From the NCBI GenBank assembly GCA_016712035.1, contig JADJRT010000008.1:127910-191909 (forward strand): a DNA stretch of 64,000 nt, read 5' to 3'. The position numbers and the translations under genes are program-made. Position 1 is the first letter of the stretch. Every line of letters begins with the position of its first letter. This document shows positions 55,365 to 63,584 of the stretch, piece after piece. Source of the stretch: Flammeovirgaceae bacterium. GTDB taxonomy: Bacteria > Bacteroidota > Bacteroidia > Cytophagales > Cyclobacteriaceae. Below the pieces are notes generated by a model. The model saw only the letters and a program-made list of their open reading frames with translations, did no database searches and was not told where the DNA came from.

Positions 55365-55487
55365 AACGTTTGTGCATAAGCAGTGGCGGGTGTTCGAAGC
55401 GCTTCACTGTCCCACGACACCAAACGTAATTTGAAAAACTAAACTACAAATTTACACTGAACCCCGCCATTGATTATGCATTTTGTT
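55365..55487 (-). repeat. attC-like site R, right-hand end of the array
   Basis: 123 nt. Left flank TACCGCCAAC, right flank GTTGGTAGCTG. The rightmost clear site, so in cassette orientation it is the attI-proximal end. The right flank resembles that of site A (GTTGGCAGCTG). Confidence 0.75.
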
Positions 55488-55832
55488 GGTAGCTGTAGGG
55501 CCCTTCTCCGCACTTCATTCGTAGCCTTGTCTTTCGTCACCCGTTAATGTTACACCAAACTTCAATTGTCAGTCGTGCGGTGGGGCATTTTTCATTGACA
55601 ACTTTCTCCACTTACACTACACTGAGCACACTCTTTGGTTGGCTTTGGATGCGGGTCGGTCGTGTGGCCTGCCAAAGTGTGTGCGATTTAGCTGTGTCAT
55701 TTCACAAGGTATTACAACACTAATTGTTTCTTATAAGAAACATCCAAGTCAATTGTCAATGATAGTTATTTTGTCCATTTTTTGAAAGTCGGCTGATAAT
55801 ATTCTTGAAGTCCATGGTCTGGGTTCTGGTCT
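55488..55832. other. Non-coding stretch between the array and the recombinase
   Basis: 345 nt without a convincing ORF. ACTTACACTACAC (about 55611-55623), followed by GCACACTCTTTGGTTGGC (55626-55643), resembles a decayed attC right arm. An imperfect hairpin pairs 55626-55643 with 55667-55684. A perfect 18-bp palindrome, tgtttcttataagaaaca, lies at 55725-55742. If an attI-like site or transposon end exists, it would be here; nothing proves either. Confidence 0.45.
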
Positions 55833-57123
55833 TTAGTCCTGCTTGCAACCGAACGGACACCCGTAACACGCATGAGTCTGGTTAAACGCTACTCTCTTGT
55901 GGTGTGCTTCAATCATTTTCTCTCGAATCTTTTTAAAGTTCACAGTCTTTCTCCCGTAAGACTCTCCAGGAGTCAGTCCGAATAGTGAACCGTGTGGTCT
56001 CTTGTCATTGTAGTCGGGCACGACTATTTTCCTCATTGTCTTTACTAAGTCCTCTTGGTTCTGAATCTTTCTTGGATATAAGTAATCGTATTTGAGAAGC
56101 TTGTTTAGCGATTCTATCATGGAGTTTGATTTCAAAATATCTTTCATGGCTACCAATTTGTCCACAGGATATTTATCGAGTAGTGTTTCTACACTTTTGT
56201 TATTGTTTTCTGTTCCTCCGTCAACAATCAATTCCGTTTTCGTTTTTGTTTTGGTTTTATCCCTGCGTTAATAATAGTTTCTTCAAACGTCTCTATTCTC
56301 ACCTTAGCGCAAACTTTGTCCGCCACGCGCCAAGAAGTAATGTAACGCGAAAAATTATCCATGACCAAATAGATGTATGAAGTCCTTCCGTCTGCTGTTT
56401 GAAGTTCTGTAATGTCCGCATGCCATTTTTCATTGGGTGCTTTTGCTCTCAGTCCTTCATCATATTTTATGTCAGGCTTTCGATACCGCTTTTTTTTGAT
56501 CTTCATCAATCGGGCATACTTGTACCACGTATTCGGATGAGCTTTTAGAATAGAATTCTTCATGCTGTAATATGCAACCGAAATTATCGGCCAATGGAGA
56601 AACTCTCCCTGTGATAATATCTTGTGCATCTTATGGACTTCCTTAACAGTCAATTGCTGTGGATAAGCAGTATTACAAATCGTACTCAACGATTGTCCGC
56701 AGCGGAAGAAGTATTCCATTGCCCAAATCCGGTAAGTGCTTTGCCCGATTCCAAAGAGTTTAATTCCTCTCTTGATTCCGATGGTCTGCTTTCCGCGTTG
56801 AATAGCTTCTACTATTTCGTGTTTGTATTCTCTAATCCTTTTGAGGTAGTCTTTCCCATTTCCAATAATGTTTTTGAGGGTCTTGTTAATTCGGTAAAAG
56901 GCTCGAAGTGTTCTTTGTAATCGTTTATCATCAGAAACTTTCTTCATTAACTCATACAACTCTTCGATGTTGTCATTGAGTTCATAACCGGTGTATTTTT
57001 CAGGCGATTCATTTTCCATTTACTTACTAAACTCCGGTGAATCTGTTTCCGATAGATGTCGGGCAATAGCCCTTTGCGCACCAAGTATTTAACTCGTGTG
57101 TCGTACGTTTTCCGTTTTGTCAT
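55833..57123 (-). CDS. DDE-type integrase-core (rve) recombinase/transposase (two indels)
   Basis: About 430 residues from ATG 57121-57123 (MTKRKTYDTRVKYLVRKGLL). Pieces join near 57010 (one A missing) and near 56228. The catalytic core is an rve fold with Asp in KWHADITELQTADG, Asp in VMDNFSRYITSW and LIVDGGTENNNK, and Glu in SNSMIESLNKLL. The N-terminal part has HTH-like helices. A C-terminal CYGCPFGCK tail may bind zinc. It resembles stand-alone DDE recombinases of Bacteroidota. It lies just beyond the array end, on the cassette strand. Terminal repeats were not identified. Confidence 0.8.
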
Positions 57124-57136
57124 GGAAGAGTAAAAA

Positions 57137-57161
57137 CAAAAAAGCCCCAGAGTATAGGGCT
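57137..57161 (-). terminator. Rho-independent terminator of the defence operon
   Basis: On the minus strand AGCCC (57157-57161) pairs with GGGCT (57143-57147) around a 9-nt loop and is followed by TTTTTT. It lies 22 nt after the Bro-N gene stop, at the end of the hsdR-to-Bro-N run. Confidence 0.75.
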
Positions 57162-57182
57162 GATATTAAAAGTTTAAAAAGT

Positions 57183-58011
57183 CTATTTCAGTTTCTTTTT
57201 CGGTTTGCCTTCAACTATTTGCTTGGCGTTTAATTTACTCACCACCTTGTCTCCGGTTCTTACTTCAATTTCTTTTCGAGCATTTCCGGCAACCGCTCCA
57301 CCTTGCTTGGCAATCACTTTGCTTTCATCTAATGTAGTTGGCTTTTTCTTTTTTGAAATCTCGGAAGTGGTCGCCTCTGCTAACATATTCAAAACCAATT
57401 CTAAGTTAGTCATGTGGTCGCGAAGGTTTTCCTTTTTCAAGTCCTTATGCTTCTTGTATTGCTTTACAGATTTACCACTCCATGCTTTTGTAATAATGTC
57501 GGTCAGCATGGCGAAATCCATTCCTTTTTGTACTCCACGCTTTTCCCATTCGTCTGTTAATTCCTTTCTTACCTCGATACTTTTAAGCGTTGGTTTATCC
57601 ATGCTTTGGTATAACCTTTGCCAAATAGGTTTCCATTGCGCGGTCGAAGCTTAATTCGGGGTCTTCGGTTTCTTCAATGCGTTCGTAGCCTACCTTTGCT
57701 AACCATTGCTTAAACGGTTCTGCTTTGGCCGATGGAATTGACTGGATAATTCTGAACAGTCCTTCTGTATTGGAGGCTTGTATTTTCCGCTTTCTGCCGT
57801 CTGCTGCGGTCATTTCAACTAGGGGACAAATTGTCCCCCAGTTGGCATTCAACTGGGCATCGCGCTTTTTCATCTTTTTAATGTAGTCCTTAACATCAAC
57901 CGTATCGGTTAAGACTTCAACTACATCCTGAACAGAGAAATACCATTTCTCTTCATCCTCATTCCAAGCGGAACGTATTTTCTTACTTTCAAATAGTCTT
58001 ATGTTGCTCAT
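57183..58011 (-). CDS. Bro-N domain protein (DinD/antirepressor-like; two indels)
   Basis: About 276 residues. MSNIRLFESKKIRSAWNEDE, EKWYFSVQDVVEVLTDTVDV and NTEGLFRIIQSIPSAKAEPF form the Bro-N domain; the C-terminal half is basic (SKKKKPTTLDESK, KLNAKQIVEGKPKKKLK). Two missing bases (near 57618 and 57588) split it, and restoring them gives the family segment LAKGYTKAWINQRLK. Such proteins often accompany type I restriction loci in Bacteroidota; their role is unclear, possibly DNA binding or regulation. Its ATG is 5 nt after the SIR2 gene stop; it is the last gene before the terminator. Confidence 0.82.
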
Positions 58012-58016
58012 ATTTC

Positions 58017-59069
58017 CTAATTGAATGGCGCTCCTTCGGGCTCTCCAATATTATTTTGGAAAAATTCCTTATTCATTTGATTAATTATAAACTCTTTGGC
58101 TGTGCTGTTGATGCAGATAAGCTGTTTCTGATTTTTTAGATTTAGCCTCTTAAGTATTTCAGATTTTAATTCTTCTTCAGTCCTTTGACCAAACGGAGCA
58201 ACGTTCAAAACTCGTAGTTCGGTTTTGGAACTTAAGGCTTGGGAAAGAATAATATTAACATAATCGTCTGCATAAGAGTAACCAATAACAACAATGACCT
58301 TTGCTTCATCCATACATGAGTTTCTCAGAATTGAAGAATAATAAAAGTAAGGATCAACTGAAGTCATTTTGTGCAAAATCCCAAATATAAGTTCCGGTTC
58401 GGCCTCAATTTTCTCGCTCCAGAAAAGCTTGTCATCTTTTATATACCAATCAATGGAGCCATGTAGTTTGTAGATGTTGTATTGCTTACCGGCTTCATTT
58501 TCAAAATTTGATTGATGCCATTCATTTGTAGACTTTGTGAACCCTAATTCGATTATCTTATCCTTTCCGACAACTGTTTCGAAACACAAATCATAATTAA
58601 GCGTAAATACTTTCATCAACTGGCCAATATCCTTGGAGAGTGAGCTAAAAGACTGATAATAATTTGCTTGGTCATAGCTTCTCAACCCCACCCACTCATT
58701 CAATTGCTTTCTGATAAGCTTCCTGAATTTTTTGATATTTTCAAAGTTAATACCGCCTAAGTCAAGTAGTCGAATATTCCAAGTTCCAATGAATGGATAC
58801 ATTAAATTTGTTTCTCTTTTCTCGATCTCTGAAATTACAATTAACAATCTTTCGACATTGAAAGGCTCGTTAAATTTCCCAAGAATTCCATCTGAATAAT
58901 TGATGCTACTTTTGAGGTAAAAGTAAAGCTCACGGTATGGCTTCCATTCTTCATTCTCTTCTATTAGCTTCTCAATTTCTTCAACCATTTTGTTAGAAAT
59001 TGGAATCCCTGCGTCAGCACTGGCACCAGCTCCCAATAGAAAAAGTATATGTTCGCCTTTAATCTCCAT
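58017..59069 (-). CDS. SIR2-domain protein (candidate NADase effector)
   Basis: 350 residues, intact. The SIR2 motifs are LFLLGAGASADAGIPISNKM (NAD-binding), VFTLNYDLCFETVVG, YKLHGSIDWYI (the catalytic His context) and KVIVVIGYSYADDYVNIIL. No APAZ domain is apparent after the SIR2 part. It starts 12 nt after the corrected Argonaute stop, so the two are co-transcribed. SIR2 partners of prokaryotic Argonautes deplete NAD and cause abortive infection; here the same role is inferred. Sirtuin-like deacylation is less likely in this context. Confidence 0.87.
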   Translation of the reverse strand: MEIKGEHILFLLGAGASADAGIPISNKMVEEIEKLIEENEEWKPYRELYFYLKSSINYSDGILGKFNEPFNVERLLIVISEIEKRETNLMYPFIGTWNIRLLDLGGINFENIKKFRKLIRKQLNEWVGLRSYDQANYYQSFSSLSKDIGQLMKVFTLNYDLCFETVVGKDKIIELGFTKSTNEWHQSNFENEAGKQYNIYKLHGSIDWYIKDDKLFWSEKIEAEPELIFGILHKMTSVDPYFYYSSILRNSCMDEAKVIVVIGYSYADDYVNIILSQALSSKTELRVLNVAPFGQRTEEELKSEILKRLNLKNQKQLICINSTAKEFIINQMNKEFFQNNIGEPEGAPFN

Positions 59070-59081
59070 GTTTACTAATTT

Positions 59082-60992
59082 TTATAAGAACCAAGGTCTG
59101 TCATTTGAAATTGCACTTTCTTCATAGCCCTCAATTTGTTCAAATGCTTCAGAATATTTTGCGATTATTTGATAGTAATATATTGAAATAGGAATTGACT
59201 TAGCGTTGAAACCACGCCAATTTGCACGAGACAGGTTTAGTACGTCTTGTAGATACTTCCTTTCCTCAAATCCTTTTCGTTGCCTATATTGAGAAATTGA
59301 ATATGAACCGGGTTAGAGAGCCTTTTGTCAACTACTTCTTTTCCATATAAGAGTCCTTCAAACCACACTAAGTACTCACTTCTAGATAATTTCACGAAGC
59401 TACTTTCGTAAGGAACAAGAGTGTTATGGAAGCTGTATCCAAAGTATTTGTTATCAAGATTTACTTTAATTGCCACAAATTCCATCTCCGTAATTTCCTT
59501 AATTGCTGCTGAAATTATTGCAATCTCCTTTTGCTTTATTTTAAAAGGTAAATGCAATACACAGGTTTTGTAATTTATAAAACGTTCGCTTTTTAACAGA
59601 CGTATAAGGTTTGCCCTTAGCTTATCTAGATAATGCGTTTCAGACGTTGCATCGGACAGCACTTCTAAAGTTATATATAAACCACTTGAATCTAAGCAAA
59701 CAGTATAGGCGAAGTACTTTGTGATCTCTCCTGTTTCTTTATTTCGTTTACGGGAACTTCCAACACCTAAAATTAGACAGTTGTTATTGCTCGGTTTTAC
59801 AGTCCATGGGATTCCCCCCATTTTCGCAAACATTGCAAGGGGCTACGTTTGATGTCGACCATTTTAACGAGTTGCGTTCTCCAAGTTTACGATAATTGAC
59901 TACTTGTAGTGGTAAATTGTTTTTTATAAAGTGATATTTTAAAAAATAGTAGTGATTGGATGCTTCAGAATCTACAGAATCAATTGAGTAATCCTCTATA
60001 TAAATACCAATTACTTTTTTTTGTGGTTCGCTTTCTTTAAAGCTTTTTACGCTGTCCACAATTGACAGAAGTTCATCTTTAGAGTAACCCTGAATCTTTA
60101 TTTGCCTTACGTTATCAGTACCTATATGTACTCCAAACATAGCTTCAAAACCAGAAAACGTTCCAGGATTCGACTTACCTGTGAGACTTAGATACAGCTC
60201 ATTTGCAAATGATTTGAAGCGGTCTTCAAAAATAAATACAAATAATGCTTCATTTTCTATTTTTTGAAACGGTCCGAAGTTTCGTATCCCTTGGAACTGA
60301 GAGTTGGCGGTGCTTTTGTTACTAAATATGTATTCTTTTCTGTTTAGCTGAAACACTGGAGTCTCTATCAATTCACTTTCGATGTGAAGATTTGTTTCTT
60401 CGTTTGCTTTAATTTCCTTAATAGTGTCGTAAGCTTTGCTAAGAAATACTTCTATCAGCTCATACTTATCTGAATAATAATTTTTATTACTCCTTCCATT
60501 TCGGTCAAGGTTTAGACTTAATATTTGCACATCCTTATAAAATGGAGCATCTGGATTTTTAGAAAATCTAAAATCTATAATGAACCCAAAACGTTTTAAT
60601 TCCTCAAAGTAATAAGATGACAGAAATATTATCTGTCTTCCCCTTGCATTTTCATTTATCGTAAACTCAACTTGTTCTATTGCAAACTTTCTGTAAAGGG
60701 TGAATGGAAATGCGCAACCATTTGAGTTTAAGGACTCCAATAATTGTTCTGTAAGAAAGTGTCTGGTTAAACCAATCGCGTGTGAAGAATGAGCGGTGTA
60801 TTCTGCAAAACCATCTTTTGGGGCAAACGAAACTAGGTAACGTTTTCTTAACTTTAGATCAGTAGTTTCAGGAAGCTGATACAAATAAATACCTTCTTCT
60901 TTATTACTGTCCTCCTCATCTAATTTGCGGTAAATTTTGAAAGAGAATGAGTTTTCGCGAATAGGTAATATGTTCAATCTTATATTTGCCAT
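59082..60992 (-). CDS. Prokaryotic Argonaute, long type with degenerate PIWI site (two indels)
   Basis: About 636 residues. The uncorrected pieces join by removing one C near 59816 (restores LAMFAKMGGIPW) and adding one T near 59266 (restores EERKYLQDVLNLSRANW). The C-terminal PIWI ends with SRANWRGFNAKSIPISIYYY, a clear Argonaute signature. The MID shows Y..K in YYFLKYHFIKNNLPLQVV and the Lys of AKMGGIPW for 5-prime phosphate binding. In the PIWI core the first catalytic Asp is replaced (ILGVGSSRK where GxDxS is expected), and LHLPFK replaces the HxDG region, so cleavage is unlikely. The N-terminal 340 residues have no obvious complete PAZ. It follows hsdS by 9 nt. Confidence 0.88.
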
Positions 60993-61001
60993 TCGATTAT
61001 A

Positions 61002-62211
61002 TTATTTTTTATTAAAAGCAACACTCGATTCAGCAGCAATCAGAAAATCGCTGTTTTCAATTTTATATACGGATTGAGAAGCTACACCCCAAACCTCATT
61101 AATCTTATCCTTTATCTTCTGCTCAAAAAGTTCAATTAGTTTTTTGTTGGCAGCTACCAATTGCATTTCTTCTTCGATAGCTTTTACAATGGATTGTTGT
61201 TCTTCAATGGGGGAATAGGAATTTTCAAAATCTTCAAGTTATCCTGAGAAATATTTGTAATGCTTGACCTGTTAGATAACGAAACAGTTGCATCACGATA
61301 TTTTTGCGTCCGCAATAAATACAGAAGATACTCTGGAACGACTATCGATTTGTTAGGTGTGCATTTTATAATAAAACCACAAAAAACTATTTCTTCTCCA
61401 TTTGTCTTTACCAGAGAAGGGAAACCTACTCCCTCATATTTTACAGAAGAGCGGACAAATAGCAAATCTCCGTCTGTAACCTTTTTGCTTTGCTTCTCTT
61501 TTTCAGATACGTCAACTTTTTCAAGATTCAAGACATCAACATAACAATCTGAAAACACATCTTTAATGTTGATAAACTTAGTGCCTCTTCCAACTTGGTC
61601 AGTTCCAAAGTTTAATCCGTTTTTGAAATCTTCACACACTTCACCCAACTCCACCATTTCCCATTCCGGTTTAATGGTAATGTTTGGCTTGTAGTTGTTT
61701 ACAACTTGCTTAGCTCCGTCAATTATTTTTTGGTAGCCTTCAATCTCCTTTACTATTTGTTGCTGGATGGAGAGTGGTGGAAGAGGGATTTCAATTTCAG
61801 CCACATCACTCGCGGTAATGCTGGGATACTGCCCCTTGCCACTCATAGAAATCATCTGCTCTACTACCGAATCCTGATTAACGATGTAATATAAATACCT
61901 TCCCAGAATTTTTTCATTTTCAGATAGAACAGCAAACCCAGTTGAGGCAAGACAATTTTTAGGCAAGTTTTCTAAGTAAGCGAAAGCTCGGAGGTTTGGC
62001 CTTACAGTAGAGATAATTACGTCACCATTTTTTATCACCCTTCTTGCTCTGCTCGGTGCTTCTTTTGGATTAATTTTTTTATCGAATGAAACTTTCCCAG
62101 TGCCATTTTCAACGGATTCAATATCAATGTATACAAAAACTTCTTGACCAAAAGCTTTGATTGGGTCAACGGCATTAGAATTTATTTCTACAACTTCTCC
62201 TAGTTTACTAT
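61002..62211 (-). CDS. hsdS: Type I restriction-modification specificity part (HsdS), probably fused to HsdM
   Basis: Two target-recognition halves with conserved spacers: EIEIPLPPLSIQQQIVKEIEGYQKII and LKIPIPPIEEQQSIVKAIEEEM (the latter after one C is restored near 61210). The first half includes FVYIDIESVENGTGKVSFDK. The frame has a stop just before the start region and no start codon, so it is entered only by continuation from hsdM with one base restored near 62203 (TEFEIV-KLGEVVEIN). HsdM-HsdS fusions exist in this phylum. The protein chooses the methylated DNA sequence. It ends 9 nt before the Argonaute ATG. Confidence 0.85.
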
Positions 62212-63582
62212 TTCAAATTCTGTTTGTGCTTTCTGTGTTTCAAAATATCTCTCTGCACTCAATACAATATCCTTATTCCCTAAAACAGTTCCTCTCTCCA
62301 CCAACGTTGCCAAACTTGGCAATTCATTAAAGACTTTATCAGTGCTTAAGCACTCTTTAAATATTTCTAAAGTTTTAAGAGCCAACGGCAAATCATTTTT
62401 ATCATGTTCTCTCCGTTGCGCTCCTAAATCAAAACCATCGTTATCAATTTTTAGAAACAGAATTTGATTGCTCTTTTTGGCCAATTGCTTGTCGAGCAAG
62501 AGCACGCTGGTTTTAACACCACTATAAGGTTGAAAAACCCCGGCTGGTAAACTGATCACGGCAATCAAACTATCTTCCACCAATAGTTTTCGCAATTGTT
62601 TATAAGCTGTTTGTGTGGTGGCAACAATTCCGTTGGGCACAATAATACCTGCACGGCCATGGCTGTTCAGGTGCTCGCCAATGTAATCAGTAAACAATAC
62701 TTCTGCCTTGTTGGCTTGTACGCCAAATTTTTTGTGAGGCCGTATGCCGCCCTTCGGTGTCATAAAAGGCGGGTTGGCCAATATCACATCAAAGGTTTCG
62801 TTCCATCGGTCTTCACTGCTCAGTGTATCGTACTCGTGTATTTGCGGTGTAGCAAAGCCATGCAAATACATATTGGCTAAACTTAAGCGCACCATGTCGG
62901 GGCTTATATCATAGCCCACAAAATTGATCGCTAACTTTTTCCGTTGGTCAGGAGTTAGTTTGTCTCCGTGTCGCTTGTCGGTGTTCTGTTTTAAAATGTG
63001 TTTGTAAGCACTTAATAAGAATCCGGCTGTGCCACACGCTGGGTCTAATACAGTTTCGTTTTTCTGAGGGTTTACACAAGCTGTTACAAAATCAATGATG
63101 TGACGCGGGGTGCGGAACTGTCCGGCATCGCCCTGGCTGCCCATTACACTTAACAGATATTCAAACGCATCGCCCAGTTTTTCGCTGTGGCTGTAATCAA
63201 ACTCGTTAATGTATTTGAGAAATAATTTCAGCGTACTTGGGTCGCGGTATGGTAGGTAAGCATTCTTAAAAATATTGCGGAACAGTTCGGGTATGTTCGG
63301 GTTGGTGTTTAGCTTTTCCAATGCTTCACTATAAAGCGCAAGCATGTCTGCCCCGCTTAGTGAAGGATCAAAAAGTTTTCTCCAACCGTATTTGGCATAC
63401 GTTCCTGTAAAGAATTTAGCTTTGCCTTTAAATTTCTCCACGGCTTCTTTGTCCATGTCGTCCATGAACTTATAGATCAGCGCAAGTGTAATCTGTTCAA
63501 TCTGGCTTTTCGGATCGGGCACTTTACCTACCAACACATCGCGGCAATCGTCAATATTCTTTTTGGTAATGTTATCGAGCAT
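62200..63582 (-). CDS. hsdM: Type I restriction-modification methyltransferase (HsdM)
   Basis: N6-adenine methyltransferase, 460 residues to the local stop. The N-terminal HsdM_N helical domain (LVGKVPDPKSQIEQITLALI) is followed by motif I VLDPACGTAGFLLSAY and motif IV DVILANPPFM (NPPF). QFRTPRHIIDFV is family-typical. It probably continues into the specificity part as one protein of about 860 residues. It starts 2 nt after the hsdR stop. Together with HsdR it forms the type I complex; the methyltransferase protects host DNA. Confidence 0.93.
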   Translation of the reverse strand: MLDNITKKNIDDCRDVLVGKVPDPKSQIEQITLALIYKFMDDMDKEAVEKFKGKAKFFTGTYAKYGWRKLFDPSLSGADMLALYSEALEKLNTNPNIPELFRNIFKNAYLPYRDPSTLKLFLKYINEFDYSHSEKLGDAFEYLLSVMGSQGDAGQFRTPRHIIDFVTACVNPQKNETVLDPACGTAGFLLSAYKHILKQNTDKRHGDKLTPDQRKKLAINFVGYDISPDMVRLSLANMYLHGFATPQIHEYDTLSSEDRWNETFDVILANPPFMTPKGGIRPHKKFGVQANKAEVLFTDYIGEHLNSHGRAGIIVPNGIVATTQTAYKQLRKLLVEDSLIAVISLPAGVFQPYSGVKTSVLLLDKQLAKKSNQILFLKIDNDGFDLGAQRREHDKNDLPLALKTLEIFKECLSTDKVFNELPSLATLVERGTVLGNKDIVLSAERYFETQKAQTEFEIVN

Positions 63583-63584
63583 GG

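Larger units (their letters stand above)
41705..55487 (-). mobile_element. Integron-like gene-cassette array without integrase in the window (CALIN-like)
   Basis: About 18 structured sites, lettered A-R here from left to right, separate units that each hold one minus-strand gene, a TA pair or no ORF. Cassette X is the unit just right of site X. On the plus strand each site starts AAC-GTTTG and ends TTTGTT, with arms that fold together. For 12 of 16 testable cassettes the sequence after TTTGTT at the left end is the exact reverse complement, over 9-10 nt, of the sequence before AAC at the right end. M and N have one mismatch; B and O fit poorly. The two flanks of any one site do not match. This is how integron cassettes (G^TT crossover) are built. 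Classical R boxes (GTTRRRY) are not seen and no tyrosine integrase is present. Confidence 0.75.

Noticed and set aside
41705..55487. CRISPR array
   Set aside because: The repeats are about 120-160 nt, internally variable and folded, and the spacers are genes of 250-900 nt; no cas genes are present.
58017..60992. SPARSA (short Argonaute with SIR2-APAZ)
   Set aside because: The SIR2 protein is only 350 residues with no obvious APAZ, and the Argonaute has a further 340 residues before MID.
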